Source: a virus
Length of the DNA stretch: 52,643 bases
IMG/VR virus record: IMGVR_UViG_3300025137_000058
Coordinates: 1-52,643 of that record
Reading direction: 5' to 3' (one strand)
In this document: positions 7,509 through 16,637 of the stretch, piece by piece
Position numbering within the stretch: position 1 is the stretch's first letter
Layout: the number at the start of each line of letters is the position of its first letter
Made by a program: the position numbers and the translations under genes
The notes under the pieces: generated by a model
The model's database searches: none
The model's input: only the letters and a program-made list of their open reading frames with translations
Told to the model about the DNA's origin: nothing

Positions 7509-8122
7509 TGTCAACAAAAGGTAATAGAGCAATAGATATGTTAATTACATATCGAGTATTGAAAATATTAACCACACCATTTGAAAAACAAGATGCTTTT
7601 AAATTCGGTATTATAGATAAAAATGGTAAAGTGTTAAGAAGATATAAAGATGTATCAAAGTCAGATGAGAAAAAAACATATACCTGGTTACATAGATTTG
7701 TTTTTAATATCAAAAGATTATTAGGTAAAGCAGGTCTTGGTGGAAGATTAGGTAGTTTAGGAGTAGCACTAGCACTTTTATTAAAAGAGGAGGAGTATAT
7801 TAGTAGACAACCTGCTAAGATGAGAAGACTTCTAGAACATACTGCTGGTGATTATAAGAAATATGATAAAGTTTTTGAGTCAGCAATTGTTCAATACTGT
7901 AAACATATTGGTATATGGGAAACATTAATAAAAGAAGATGCAAATCTACCATCAACTTCAATAGCAGTTTTACAAGAAAAATTTGAAAAAAATCCTGATA
8001 TGAAATTAACAGCAAATTATTTTGGTTGTGATATATTTGAAAATGCAGATAAAAGAATTGTTACTTCATCTAGGTCAAACAACGCCATTGGAAGTTTTTT
8101 AGGTAGAGGTTCATCAGTATGA
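7508..8122 (+). CDS. Conserved marine T4-like phage protein, unknown function
   Basis: 204 aa. The N-terminal half has ITYRVLKILTTPFEKQDAFK, then GIIDKNGKVLRRYKDV, then YTWLHRFVFNIKRLLGKA, followed by a Gly/Leu segment (GLGGRLGSLGVALALLL) that may pack as a hydrophobic helix rather than cross a membrane. This pattern is conserved in marine T4-like phages next to the preceding gene. Probable morphogenesis role by synteny; no enzymatic motif. Confidence 0.6.
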   Translation: MSTKGNRAIDMLITYRVLKILTTPFEKQDAFKFGIIDKNGKVLRRYKDVSKSDEKKTYTWLHRFVFNIKRLLGKAGLGGRLGSLGVALALLLKEEEYISRQPAKMRRLLEHTAGDYKKYDKVFESAIVQYCKHIGIWETLIKEDANLPSTSIAVLQEKFEKNPDMKLTANYFGCDIFENADKRIVTSSRSNNAIGSFLGRGSSV

Positions 8123-9630
8123 AAACATTTAAATCATTAGCACATGAAATGATAACAAAGGTAGATGAAGATGCTCCTGCTAATGCAGTGGGTACAGGTG
8201 CAAATGTGGCGTTACCACCAACACACGAACCTGGTGTTAAGAAAAAGAAGAAGAAGAAACACGACCCTATTTTAATGAACACCCTTAAAAGAAAAGTAGA
8301 AGAGAATAACGACAACAATAGTACAATGCTCAAAGGAGTATTAGATAAACTAGAACAGTTAGATACAATTGTTGATGAAGTATCAGGTGTAAAAAAAACG
8401 GATATATTTGAACAAGATTTTCAAAGCGAATACACCACATTTAAAGACAAATATATGGGTCAACTTTTAAATGAAACAGATACGGCGGCGGCGAAAGAAA
8501 TGGAACAATTGTTAGTTGATTGTGCAAGAAATGTTGCAAAAGATAATAATTATAATAAAGTTAAGAAAAAAATGGGAAGAGATGGTGATCCTGTGAAGTT
8601 AGGTAAAAGTATACTTACAAAAATAGGTAATCCAACATCTGGTATGATGATGAAAAGTGGTGATATAAACGGAAAGGTTTGGGGACCTGGACCTTATGAG
8701 GGTGAAAAACAATGGATAGGTACTCAACCCACTGCTAAAACGGATATAATATTAGATAAAATGAAAATATCTTTAAAAACAGGTAGTGCCCAATTAATGT
8801 CAGGTACTCCTGAAGAAACGGAATCAACTATGAGATATGCTATTAGAAAAGTTGGTGAAAAAAGAAATCGTGAAACTGAAAACATAAGTAACAATATTGT
8901 TGATGAAATAAATAAATTATTACGAAGTGGTGAACTTGACCCAAAATTTCCTGGTGGTGTCGATTTTCAGAAGAAGGGTGGAACTATAAAATATTTTGTA
9001 GGTACAAAACCAGTTACTCAAAAGGTTAAAGGTTGGGATAAAGGTGACATTGATGCTGAATTACAAAAAGCAGACAACTTCAATTTAAAATTTAAAGATG
9101 AATTAAGTACATTTTTTAATAATAATCTTGATTTCAAAACATTTTTTGTCTATGAGGCGATGACAGGTGAAACCAAATTTGATAAAGGTGATGCAACAGC
9201 AGACCATTTTTTAGTTGTTGATTATTCAGGTAGTGCAAATTTACATCAAGTTAGATTTCCTGGTAGTAATTATGTTAATTCTATTTTAAGACAAGTTAAA
9301 CCTGATGTTAAATTTAAAACTGCTCAAAGAAAAAGAAAAATTGATGGTACAAAATATGGGCAAGGATTTTATAGTATTAGGTCAGTTGTTGGTTTAGGAT
9401 ACAAAGCAATAGCACAAGCACAAAACGAATGTTTTGAAATGACAAAAGATACAAATTTTTTAACAGAAGGTATTATTGATAGAATAAAATCAATTTGGTC
9501 AAAAACAAAAAATTTCATTTCAGGTCTTATAAGAGATGTAAAACTATTCTTATCAAAAAGCATATCTAATATTATGGAATTTTTAGGTGTAGAACCTGAA
9601 GTTAGATTTAATAATACAGTAAGATGGTAA
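8119..9630 (+). CDS. Virion-associated protein with PD-(D/E)XK-like core
   Basis: 503 aa. It starts MKTFKSLAHEMITKVDE, a capsid-targeting-like N-terminus. A poly-Lys tract follows (residues about 40-47) and a helical region to about 130. The centre, residues about 205-225, reads TAKTDIILDKMKISLKTGSA, matching the beta-hairpin layout D-x(n)-S-L-K of PD-(D/E)XK nucleases. Homologues with this core are known in marine T4-like virions. The C-terminal 55 residues are amphipathic. If the N-terminus is a packaging signal, this would be a nuclease carried in the head and delivered with the DNA. The nuclease call rests on the short motif only. Confidence 0.55.
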   Translation: MKTFKSLAHEMITKVDEDAPANAVGTGANVALPPTHEPGVKKKKKKKHDPILMNTLKRKVEENNDNNSTMLKGVLDKLEQLDTIVDEVSGVKKTDIFEQDFQSEYTTFKDKYMGQLLNETDTAAAKEMEQLLVDCARNVAKDNNYNKVKKKMGRDGDPVKLGKSILTKIGNPTSGMMMKSGDINGKVWGPGPYEGEKQWIGTQPTAKTDIILDKMKISLKTGSAQLMSGTPEETESTMRYAIRKVGEKRNRETENISNNIVDEINKLLRSGELDPKFPGGVDFQKKGGTIKYFVGTKPVTQKVKGWDKGDIDAELQKADNFNLKFKDELSTFFNNNLDFKTFFVYEAMTGETKFDKGDATADHFLVVDYSGSANLHQVRFPGSNYVNSILRQVKPDVKFKTAQRKRKIDGTKYGQGFYSIRSVVGLGYKAIAQAQNECFEMTKDTNFLTEGIIDRIKSIWSKTKNFISGLIRDVKLFLSKSISNIMEFLGVEPEVRFNNTVRW

Positions 9631-10784
9631 AATCTCTTAAAGAATATTTGGGTGTTGGTGGTGGTTATAGAATAGGTGGTGCTGATAGTCTTGTACCAAC
9701 AGCAGACTTAGGAGATGGACCACCAAAAGGTCAAGGTGGTAGAGATATGCGTGGTGTAGGACTTCATGCATCAGCAGGTATAAAATATCTTATATATCAG
9801 ACAGGTAATGTAGGTAAGACTGCAAGAATTGTTATGAAGAACCTTAAAGATATTCAAACTGCAAGAAACTGGATTAAAGATAACGGACATAATTTTGTCC
9901 ATAAAGGTAAGAACTTTAGAATATATCAATACAAAGGTAACCCTAATAATATTAGACCAGATGATTTAATAGAACAAACAGACTTAACAAAACCACAAAT
10001 TAAAAAAGTACATAAAGTCGCAGATGAATTACCAAAGAAAGATTTTAGAGATAGATATGGGAAGAAAAAAGGTGATGAAGTAAGATATGGTACTGCAACA
10101 AACATGGTAAAGAAAAAATTAGGTCTAGAAAAATATGATAGTGATAAGACTTTCAGTGGAAAAGGAACACCAGAACAAAGATTGCAACTTCTAAAATTAA
10201 CAACTAAAGCATTAAAAACTTTTCCTAATTCACCTAAACAAAAAGAAATTCAAAAAGATATAAATGCATTACGAAAAAAAATGGGAATGAAATTTAAGGA
10301 GGAATTAGAATTAGATGAGTTGACAGTTTCAGGTGTAGCAACTAAAAAATTACAAATGTATTATAATAAGTTTAAAGATGCAGTTACAAAAACTGAAGTA
10401 TCTATACTTAATAATATAAAAAGAGAATTACAAAAAAGAGGTGTTGCACCATTAGTTGCATCTTACGAAGATAAAAATAGAATACCTAGAAAAGCAGGTC
10501 AAAAAGCAGGTTCAGATAGTCATTCTGACTTATATACTGACGAAAATCCTAAAGGTACGATACATGGTTTAGGATTTACTGATGAAAAGAAAGCAAGAGA
10601 ATCTATAAATAAGATTAAGAACTCTGGTAAGACACATGCTCATAAAATACAGGCGGCGATAGCAATGAGTCAGAGAGCAAAAGTCGCCAGTCAAAGAGCA
10701 AAAGACTCAGAGAAGAAAAAGAATTTAGGACAAGCACATAAAGTTTATCAGAGTTATATTGACACAAATAAAAAGAGTAAGTGA
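9624..10784 (+). CDS. Virion-associated multi-module protein
   Basis: 386 aa, start MVKSLKEYLGVGGGYRIGG. Residues about 130-170 contain DELPKKDFRDRYGKKKGDEV, then an acidic linker EELELDEL (about residues 224-231) with the L-D-E form of the prohead protease site. The C-terminal module (about residues 297-355) reads HSDLYTDENPKGTIHGLGF, then HAHKIQAAIAMSQRA, a domain repeatedly found in marine phage structural proteins. Composition and architecture match the large protein at 1416-4043, so both probably belong to the same internal-head set. Confidence 0.55.
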   Translation: MVKSLKEYLGVGGGYRIGGADSLVPTADLGDGPPKGQGGRDMRGVGLHASAGIKYLIYQTGNVGKTARIVMKNLKDIQTARNWIKDNGHNFVHKGKNFRIYQYKGNPNNIRPDDLIEQTDLTKPQIKKVHKVADELPKKDFRDRYGKKKGDEVRYGTATNMVKKKLGLEKYDSDKTFSGKGTPEQRLQLLKLTTKALKTFPNSPKQKEIQKDINALRKKMGMKFKEELELDELTVSGVATKKLQMYYNKFKDAVTKTEVSILNNIKRELQKRGVAPLVASYEDKNRIPRKAGQKAGSDSHSDLYTDENPKGTIHGLGFTDEKKARESINKIKNSGKTHAHKIQAAIAMSQRAKVASQRAKDSEKKKNLGQAHKVYQSYIDTNKKSK

Positions 10785-11479
10785 TGTATAGATATTTGAA
10801 TTTACCATTTCCATCAACACCAGATTTATCATTTGTTAGTAAGTATAAAAACAAAGACGCATTACTTGTTAATCCTAAAACAAATTTCAAAATAATTTTT
10901 GCAGATAAAGATGTTAATAGTTACAAGAATATACCCTATGATGATGAAATTGAGATAGACAAAGATATTAAATTTGATTTTCAAAATGATTTTGAAGAAT
11001 GGTTTAACAATAATTATTCAGATAAAAATTTAAAAATAGATAATGGTGGTATATCAATTACAAGACCTGGTGGAGCAAATACAATACATTCAGACTCACA
11101 TCATATAGGAAATATAAGTAGAGTTAAGATTAACTTTACATTCTCTGATTATAATAGTCAATTAGAATACGTTGAACAACATTCTGATGATAAAATTTAC
11201 ACATTTAAAGATGAAACAGGTTGTGTAATATCTTGTATAGATGAAAATGACTGTGATGTAAAACAACAAATCAAACATGAAACTTGGTTTCCTGTGCTAC
11301 TAGATGTTAAAAAATTTCATAGAAGAAATAATAGAAAATGTAAAACATCTAGTGTGGTTTTATCTTACAATGTAAGAGATAGTGAGAATAATTTTATAGA
11401 TTTTGATATAGTAGAAAAAATTCTAAGCACTAACTTATTACCTAAAGATTGTAAATTTAATTTGTTAAGTGATATATGA
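10784..11479 (+). CDS. 2-oxoglutarate/Fe(II) oxygenase-like protein, paralogue 1 of 3
   Basis: 231 aa from ATG 10784, which overlaps the upstream TGA (TGATG); the GTG at 10781 is less likely. It starts MYRYLNLPFP, like the paralogues at 44079 (FHRYIKLPFDF) and 44719 (YHRYINVPFEL). A central IHSD gives H-x-D, and about 80 residues later KKFHRRNNRK then VVLSYN supplies the distal His and a basic residue. This is the facial triad layout of jelly-roll Fe(II) oxygenases. Substrate unknown. It heads a small group with the following methyltransferase, so modification of a small molecule, protein or sugar is plausible. Confidence 0.5.
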   Translation: MYRYLNLPFPSTPDLSFVSKYKNKDALLVNPKTNFKIIFADKDVNSYKNIPYDDEIEIDKDIKFDFQNDFEEWFNNNYSDKNLKIDNGGISITRPGGANTIHSDSHHIGNISRVKINFTFSDYNSQLEYVEQHSDDKIYTFKDETGCVISCIDENDCDVKQQIKHETWFPVLLDVKKFHRRNNRKCKTSSVVLSYNVRDSENNFIDFDIVEKILSTNLLPKDCKFNLLSDI

Positions 11480-12213
11480 CAGACAATGGATTAAAATCTT
11501 GTGGTATAAGTCCTGCAATGCTATCTTTAGATACTATTGCTCAAGCAATAGTACAGAAAAATTTATGTAGACCTAAAGTATATAATTGTTTGAAACAGAT
11601 AACAAATCTACAAAATAAAAAGATATTAGATTGGGGTTGTGGGTCAGGATATTTTATATATGATAGTGGTGGTGAAATAGATATAAAAAAATATACAGGT
11701 GTAGATGTTGATTTAAGATGTGTAAAAAGATTGAAAGGAACCTGGAAAGATGCAACTGCAATTCATTATAATAAATATAATCAGCAATATAATTCACAAG
11801 GTGAACAAAATCCAGAATGGTGTTTACAAGAAACGGATAAATTTGATGTTATCTTTTCTTATTCTATTTTTACACACACATCATTTGAAGAATTTGAATA
11901 TGTTTTTAACAGACACAAAAAACATCTAGATAAAAATGGTATAATAGTACATACATTTGTTGACTTATATAATGTAACAGATACACAATATATGATACCA
12001 ACAGATAAATTACCTAAGTATTTAAAGGGAGAATATTTCCCTACAAATGAACTATATAGATATGATAATACAGTAAAAAAAGAATATGAAGAAATAAATA
12101 GCGAAAGATTTGATGCAATGTTTAGTAGACATTACGTCAAAGAAAAATTAAATTGTGAGATAAACGAATCCGATATGTTGTTATGTTCAGCAATTTATAA
12201 AAGGGAGGATTAA
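11476..12213 (+). CDS. SAM-dependent class I methyltransferase
   Basis: 245 aa. Motif I is ILDWGCGSGYF (residues about 53-63), the acidic end of strand 2 is YTGVDVD, and FDVIFSYSIFTHTSFEEFEY with LDKNGIIVHTF gives motifs IV-VI of Rossmann-fold methyltransferases. The substrate is not evident; phage enzymes of this type often act on sugars or small molecules. It overlaps the upstream oxygenase-like gene by four bases and lies directly before the holin. Confidence 0.8.
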   Translation: MTDNGLKSCGISPAMLSLDTIAQAIVQKNLCRPKVYNCLKQITNLQNKKILDWGCGSGYFIYDSGGEIDIKKYTGVDVDLRCVKRLKGTWKDATAIHYNKYNQQYNSQGEQNPEWCLQETDKFDVIFSYSIFTHTSFEEFEYVFNRHKKHLDKNGIIVHTFVDLYNVTDTQYMIPTDKLPKYLKGEYFPTNELYRYDNTVKKEYEEINSERFDAMFSRHYVKEKLNCEINESDMLLCSAIYKRED

Positions 12214-12214
12214 T

Positions 12215-12610
12215 ATGGCGTTACCATTAATAGGTACAGCACTAGGACTTGTAGGAGATTTAGCAGGTAACTGGATGAAAGGTAAAGTCGATAAACAGAA
12301 AGCAGAGAGTGACGTTAAAGTTGCAAAAGCAAAAGCAGAAGCAGTTGTGTATCAAAAACAAGCAACCGGTGAAATAGATTGGGATATAGAATCAATGAAA
12401 GGTTCACAATCATCATGGAAAGATGAATGGTTAACAGTTATATTTTCTATACCATTAGTGATGTGTTTTATTCCAGGTATGGAAGAAATAGTGCAGAATG
12501 GATTTGCTAGACTTAACGAACTACCAGAATGGTATCAATACACATTAGGTGTTATTGTCGCCGCCAGTTTTGGTGTACGTTCTGCGACTAAGTTTTTCGG
12601 AAAGAAATAG
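12215..12610 (+). CDS. Holin of the 3-TM (GTA holin-like) type
   Basis: 131 aa. A hydrophobic N-terminus (LPLIGTALGLVGDLAG) is followed by a charged Lys/Ala helix, the signature SSWKDEWLTVIFSIPLVMCF, and a last hydrophobic helix GVIVAASFGVRSATKFFG. The WKDEW motif preceding a membrane helix is typical of the three-TM holin family first described in gene transfer agents. It would form inner-membrane lesions at lysis. A strong terminator follows it, so it closes this transcript. Confidence 0.75.
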   Translation: MALPLIGTALGLVGDLAGNWMKGKVDKQKAESDVKVAKAKAEAVVYQKQATGEIDWDIESMKGSQSSWKDEWLTVIFSIPLVMCFIPGMEEIVQNGFARLNELPEWYQYTLGVIVAASFGVRSATKFFGKK

Positions 12611-12629
12611 TCGATTTTTTGACTTTTAT

Positions 12630-12667
12630 GGCAGTCAATTATTTTTGACTGTCAATTCTTTGTTTTT
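12630..12667 (+). terminator. Intrinsic terminator after holin
   Basis: GGCAGTCAA (12630-12638) pairs with TTGACTGTC (12645-12653; one G-U pair) around a 6-base loop, followed by a U-rich tail AATTCTTTGTTTTT. Confidence 0.7.
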
Positions 12668-12689
12668 AACTAAATACTAATAGGTGTCT

Positions 12690-12884
12690 ATGAGAAGATT
12701 AAGACAGCGATTATTATGTGCAGTTTTGAAAAAAAAGAAACGACCTGACGATAGAACAATTATATATCTTTTAAATCATAAATATTTAACTATAAGAAAA
12801 CAAAAAGACCGAAGACGAAGAAAAACATTAAAGAAGTTAGGTGTATTTAAGAGGAAAAGATATTCATGGATGAGTCAAATGTAG
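12690..12884 (+). CDS. Small very basic protein
   Basis: 64 aa from ATG 12690 (an in-frame GTG at 12684 would add two residues). About 40% Lys/Arg, with RRLRQRLLCAVLKKKKR and DRRRRKTLKKLGVFKRKR. It could bind nucleic acid or membranes. The RBS is weak. It overlaps the following gene by 19 bases and lies just after the terminator at 12630. No family recognised. Confidence 0.45.
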   Translation: MRRLRQRLLCAVLKKKKRPDDRTIIYLLNHKYLTIRKQKDRRRRKTLKKLGVFKRKRYSWMSQM

Positions 12885-13294
12885 AATTAAAAGTCCAGAT
12901 TGAAGGACTAAGAAAAGACGTAGAAAATGTAAACAACATACAGTCAAAGTTAGATACTGCTATAGATAAGTTGACAGACGTTTCATCTAGTATAAAGTCC
13001 ATGTTAGCAGTCCATGAAGAAAAGATAACAAAACAAGAACAAATAGATGAAGTCATATTTGATAAGTTAAAAGAAAGACAGGCGAATATAAATCAGGTCT
13101 ATGATGATTTATACAAAAATATAACACAAGTAGAAAGAAGATTACTACTAGAGATTAAATCACTTAAACATGAATTAACAGGTAGAGTAAGTATGTTGGA
13201 AAAGTGGAAATGGTTGATTGTTGGTGGTTCTATAGTTGTTGGTTTTATACTGTCTAGAAATCTTATGCCCTTGATAGATATGATGTCAAAATAG
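12866..13294 (+). CDS. Coiled-coil protein with C-terminal membrane anchor (XhlA-like)
   Basis: 142 aa. Residues 5-110 are a long heptad coiled coil (VELKVQIEGLRKDVENVNN onward). LEKWKWLIVGGSIVVGFILS near residues 111-130 is a single transmembrane helix. Coiled coil plus C-terminal TM resembles the XhlA/haemolysin-type accessory lysis proteins that partner holins. Proximity to the holin supports a lysis role, although a terminator separates them. Identity is inferred from architecture. Confidence 0.55.
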   Translation: MDESNVELKVQIEGLRKDVENVNNIQSKLDTAIDKLTDVSSSIKSMLAVHEEKITKQEQIDEVIFDKLKERQANINQVYDDLYKNITQVERRLLLEIKSLKHELTGRVSMLEKWKWLIVGGSIVVGFILSRNLMPLIDMMSK

Positions 13295-13296
13295 AC

Positions 13297-13325
13297 TTGA
13301 CAATATACTTACTTTAGAGTATATT
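13297..13325 (+). promoter_or_regulatory. Sigma70-type promoter for primase operon
   Basis: TTGACA (13297-13302), a 17-base spacer, and TATATT (13320-13325). The expected start site, about seven bases downstream, falls on or beside the primase ATG at 13332, implying a leaderless or nearly leaderless mRNA. Confidence 0.7.
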
Positions 13326-13331
13326 CATTCA

Positions 13332-14327
13332 ATGACTTCATATATTGATTCAAAATACATATCCAAAATATCATCTAGATTAGAACAGTTTAAACAAAAG
13401 AATAACTTGTTTAATTTCAGATGTCCACATTGTGGTGATTCTAAGAAATCTAAGACAAAAGCAAGAGCATATCTGTATACTAAGAAAAATGATGTGTTTT
13501 TTAAGTGTCACAACTGTGGTATGGGTCAAAATCTCTTAAACTTTCTCAAGTTTGTAGACCCAAAAATGTATGAAGAATACTTGCTTGACAGGTATAAAGA
13601 TAGTAGACCTGCAACACCTAAACCAGATTTTAACTTTAAACCTGTCAAGTTTACGGATCCAACACTACTAGATAGCATCACAAAGATATGTGACTTAAAA
13701 GACACACATCCTGCTAAAGAGTATTGTGTAAATAGAAAAATACCTGAAAAACATCTTGACAAATTATATTATTGTGATAAGTTTACAGAGTTTGTTAACA
13801 GAGCAAAGAAGGGTACTTTTGTAACTGCCAAGGAGCATCCTAGACTGATTATACCATTCTTTAATATGTCTAAAAAATTAATAGCATTTCAAGGTAGAGC
13901 ATTTGGAAATGAGAACCCAAAGTATCTTACAATAAAAATAGAAGAAGATGCTAAAAAAATATTCGGATTAGATAGAATCAATCTACAAGACCACATATAT
14001 ATTACAGAAGGTCCTATAGACTCTTTATTTCTAGACAATTGTATCGCCGCCGGTGGTTCTGATTTACTATTTGAAGAAGCACCTTCTAAGCAAGTTACAT
14101 ATATATTTGACAACGAACCTAGAAATCTTGAGATAATAAATAGAATGTCAATGATTATTAACAAAGATTTCAACATTGTTATATGGTCTGATAAAGTTAA
14201 AGAAAAAGACATAAATGATTTGGTTATGAACGGCATATCGAAAGACGAACTACTAAAAATTATTAAAGAAAATACATACTCAAAGTTATCTGCTTTGACT
14301 AAATTAACATATTGGAGGAAAAGATAA
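13332..14327 (+). CDS. 61: DNA primase (T4 gp61-like)
   Basis: 331 aa. Zinc-binding domain with C31-x-x-C34 (RCPHCG) and C59-x-x-C62 (KCHNCG). The TOPRIM core YITEGPIDSLFLDN lies near residues 222-236, with CIAAGGSDL after it and the downstream acidic FDNEPRN. This is the T4-type primase that makes RNA primers with the gp41 helicase; the helicase gene is not in this window. A sigma70-like promoter ends seven bases before the ATG and no Shine-Dalgarno is visible, so translation may start on a leaderless transcript. The following nrdA starts at the very next base. Confidence 0.9.
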   Translation: MTSYIDSKYISKISSRLEQFKQKNNLFNFRCPHCGDSKKSKTKARAYLYTKKNDVFFKCHNCGMGQNLLNFLKFVDPKMYEEYLLDRYKDSRPATPKPDFNFKPVKFTDPTLLDSITKICDLKDTHPAKEYCVNRKIPEKHLDKLYYCDKFTEFVNRAKKGTFVTAKEHPRLIIPFFNMSKKLIAFQGRAFGNENPKYLTIKIEEDAKKIFGLDRINLQDHIYITEGPIDSLFLDNCIAAGGSDLLFEEAPSKQVTYIFDNEPRNLEIINRMSMIINKDFNIVIWSDKVKEKDINDLVMNGISKDELLKIIKENTYSKLSALTKLTYWRKR

Positions 14328-16628
14328 ATGGAAAAACAAATATCAGTTGTTAAAAGAAGGAGCAGAGGTAGAGAACCATTAAACATAGAAAAGATACATG
14401 AGATGGTAGAGTATGCAGTTGAAGGTATAACAGGTGTTTCTTCTTCTCAAGTAGAAATGAGCAGTGGTTTACAATTCTTTGATGGTATCACTACTGATGA
14501 AATACAACAGATATTAGTTAAATCCGCCGCAGATTTAATATCGTTAGATACACCTAATTATCAATTTGTTGCTGGTAGATTATTATTGTTTAGTTTAAGA
14601 AAGCAGGTTTTCAAAAGAATGTGGGACCACCCACAATTTTATAGTCATGTAAAAAAATGTGTAGATATGAAACTATATGATGATGAAATATTAGAAAATT
14701 ATAATGAAGAAGACTTTAATCAAATGCAATCTTGGTTAGACCATGCAAGAGATTACGATTTTACATATGCTGGTCTTAGACAAGTTATAGATAAATACCT
14801 AGTGCAGGATAGAAGTACAAACGAGTTGTTTGAAACACCACAGTTTATGTATATGATGATATCTGCTACAGTGTTTGCAAAATATCCTGATACTACTAGA
14901 ATGGGTTATGTAAGGAGATACTATGATGCTATTAGTAAATTTAAAATCAATATTCCTACTCCCGTTATGGCAGGTGTTCGAACTCCTCTTCGTCAGTATG
15001 CTAGTTGCGTTCTCGTTGATGTTGATGATACTCTCGACAGTATTTTTAGTAGTGATATGGGTATTGGTAAGTATGTTGCTCAAAGGGCAGGAATTGGTAT
15101 CAACGCAGGAAGAATAAGAGGTATCAACTCTAGAATTAGAGGTGGTGAAGTTCAGCACACAGGTGTTATTCCATTTCTTAAAAAGTTTGAAGCAACAGTA
15201 AAATGTTGTACACAGAATGGTGTTAGAGGTGGTAGTGCAACTGTTCACTTTCCTATATGGCACACTGAGATAGAAGATATTATTGTGTTGAAAAATAACA
15301 AAGGTTCTGATGATAATAGAGTTAGAAAATTAGACTATTCTATTCAATTATCAAAACTTTTCTATGAGAGATTTATAAATGATGAAGACATAACTTTATT
15401 TTCACCACACGAGGTACCTGAATTATATGAAGCATGGGGTAGTGAAGAATTTGATGAGTTGTATGAGAAAGCAGAAAGAAAAACTAGTGTTAAGAAAAAG
15501 AAAATAAGTTGTCAGCAATTATTCTTTGACATATTAAAAGAAAGAGCAGAAACAGGTCGTATATACATTATGAATATTGACCATTGCAATACACATTCTA
15601 GTTTTAAAGATAGAGTTTATATGTCTAACTTATGTCAAGAAATTACATTACCCACAGACCCTATTCAACACATAGATGGTAATGGAGAGATTGCATTATG
15701 TATTTTGAGTGCTATCAATGTAGGTACTTTAAAGTCATTAGATGATTTAGAAGATTTATGTGATTTAGCAGTCAGAAGTTTAGAAGAAATAATAGACCAT
15801 CAACATTATCCTGTAAAAGCGGCGGAAATATCTACTAAATCAAGAAGAAGTTTAGGTATAGGATATATTGGTCTGGCACATTATCTTGCAAAAAATAAAG
15901 TTTCTTATGAAGATAAAGAAGCATGGAAATTAGTAGATGAACTTACAGAGTATTTTCAATATAACTTACTTAAAGCAAGTAACGAGTTATCAAAAGAAAA
16001 AGGTAAATGTGAATATTTTCATAGAACAAAATATGCAGATGGAATTTTACCTATTGATACATATAAAAAAGATGTTGATACTTTAGTCAATAGAAAACTA
16101 TCATTACCTTGGGAAGATTTAAGAAACAATATTAAAAAAGATGGGTTAAGACATAGCACACTATCTGCACAGATGCCATCTGAATCATCCAGTGTTGTGA
16201 GCAATGCAACAAATGGTATTGAACCACCTAGAGATTATATAAGTGTCAAGAAATCAAAGAAAGGTCCATTAAAACAAGTTGTTCCTGATTACACTAGACT
16301 TAAAAATAATTATACCTTACTATGGGATATGAATTCTATGGCAGGATATATAAATATAGTTTCTGTTATGCAAAAATATTTCGACCAAGCAATCAGTGGT
16401 AATTGGTCTTATAATCCAGAACACTTTGAAGATGGTCAAGTACCAGTATCAGTTATGGCACAAGATTTGTTAACAACGTATAAATTAGGTTGGAAGACTT
16501 CTTACTACCAGAATACATATGATAGTAAAAGAGATGATGATGAACCAGCACACTCAATTGGTTTTAAAGATGAAGTACCAGAAACAATTACTAAAGACGA
16601 AGAAGAATGTGAAAGTTGTACAATTTAA
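14328..16628 (+). CDS. nrdA: Ribonucleotide reductase class Ia alpha subunit
   Basis: 766 aa, full length. The N-terminal ATP-cone (residues about 5-95) begins ISVVKRRSRGREPLNIEKIH. Catalytic-barrel features: ASCVLVDVDDTLDSIF carries one active-site Cys, MSNLCQEITLPT carries N-x-C-x-E with the thiyl-radical Cys, and MPSESSSVVSNATNGIEPPR is the phosphate loop. The C-terminal tail ends ECESCTI with the redox-active C-x-x-C that is re-reduced by thioredoxin or glutaredoxin; a glutaredoxin is encoded at 34438. It makes deoxynucleotides for phage DNA together with nrdB at 17278. Confidence 0.95.
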   Translation: MEKQISVVKRRSRGREPLNIEKIHEMVEYAVEGITGVSSSQVEMSSGLQFFDGITTDEIQQILVKSAADLISLDTPNYQFVAGRLLLFSLRKQVFKRMWDHPQFYSHVKKCVDMKLYDDEILENYNEEDFNQMQSWLDHARDYDFTYAGLRQVIDKYLVQDRSTNELFETPQFMYMMISATVFAKYPDTTRMGYVRRYYDAISKFKINIPTPVMAGVRTPLRQYASCVLVDVDDTLDSIFSSDMGIGKYVAQRAGIGINAGRIRGINSRIRGGEVQHTGVIPFLKKFEATVKCCTQNGVRGGSATVHFPIWHTEIEDIIVLKNNKGSDDNRVRKLDYSIQLSKLFYERFINDEDITLFSPHEVPELYEAWGSEEFDELYEKAERKTSVKKKKISCQQLFFDILKERAETGRIYIMNIDHCNTHSSFKDRVYMSNLCQEITLPTDPIQHIDGNGEIALCILSAINVGTLKSLDDLEDLCDLAVRSLEEIIDHQHYPVKAAEISTKSRRSLGIGYIGLAHYLAKNKVSYEDKEAWKLVDELTEYFQYNLLKASNELSKEKGKCEYFHRTKYADGILPIDTYKKDVDTLVNRKLSLPWEDLRNNIKKDGLRHSTLSAQMPSESSSVVSNATNGIEPPRDYISVKKSKKGPLKQVVPDYTRLKNNYTLLWDMNSMAGYINIVSVMQKYFDQAISGNWSYNPEHFEDGQVPVSVMAQDLLTTYKLGWKTSYYQNTYDSKRDDDEPAHSIGFKDEVPETITKDEEECESCTI

Positions 16629-16637
16629 GGAGAGAGA

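Noticed and set aside
14799-15263. Long open frame on the minus strand opposite nrdA
   Set aside because: Shadow of a strongly conserved + strand gene; composition is Thr/Ser/Asn-rich noise and no RBS or domain is visible.
16349-16356. TATAAATA inside nrdA
   Set aside because: It is in the middle of a coding region with no gene start close by; codons explain it in an AT-rich genome.
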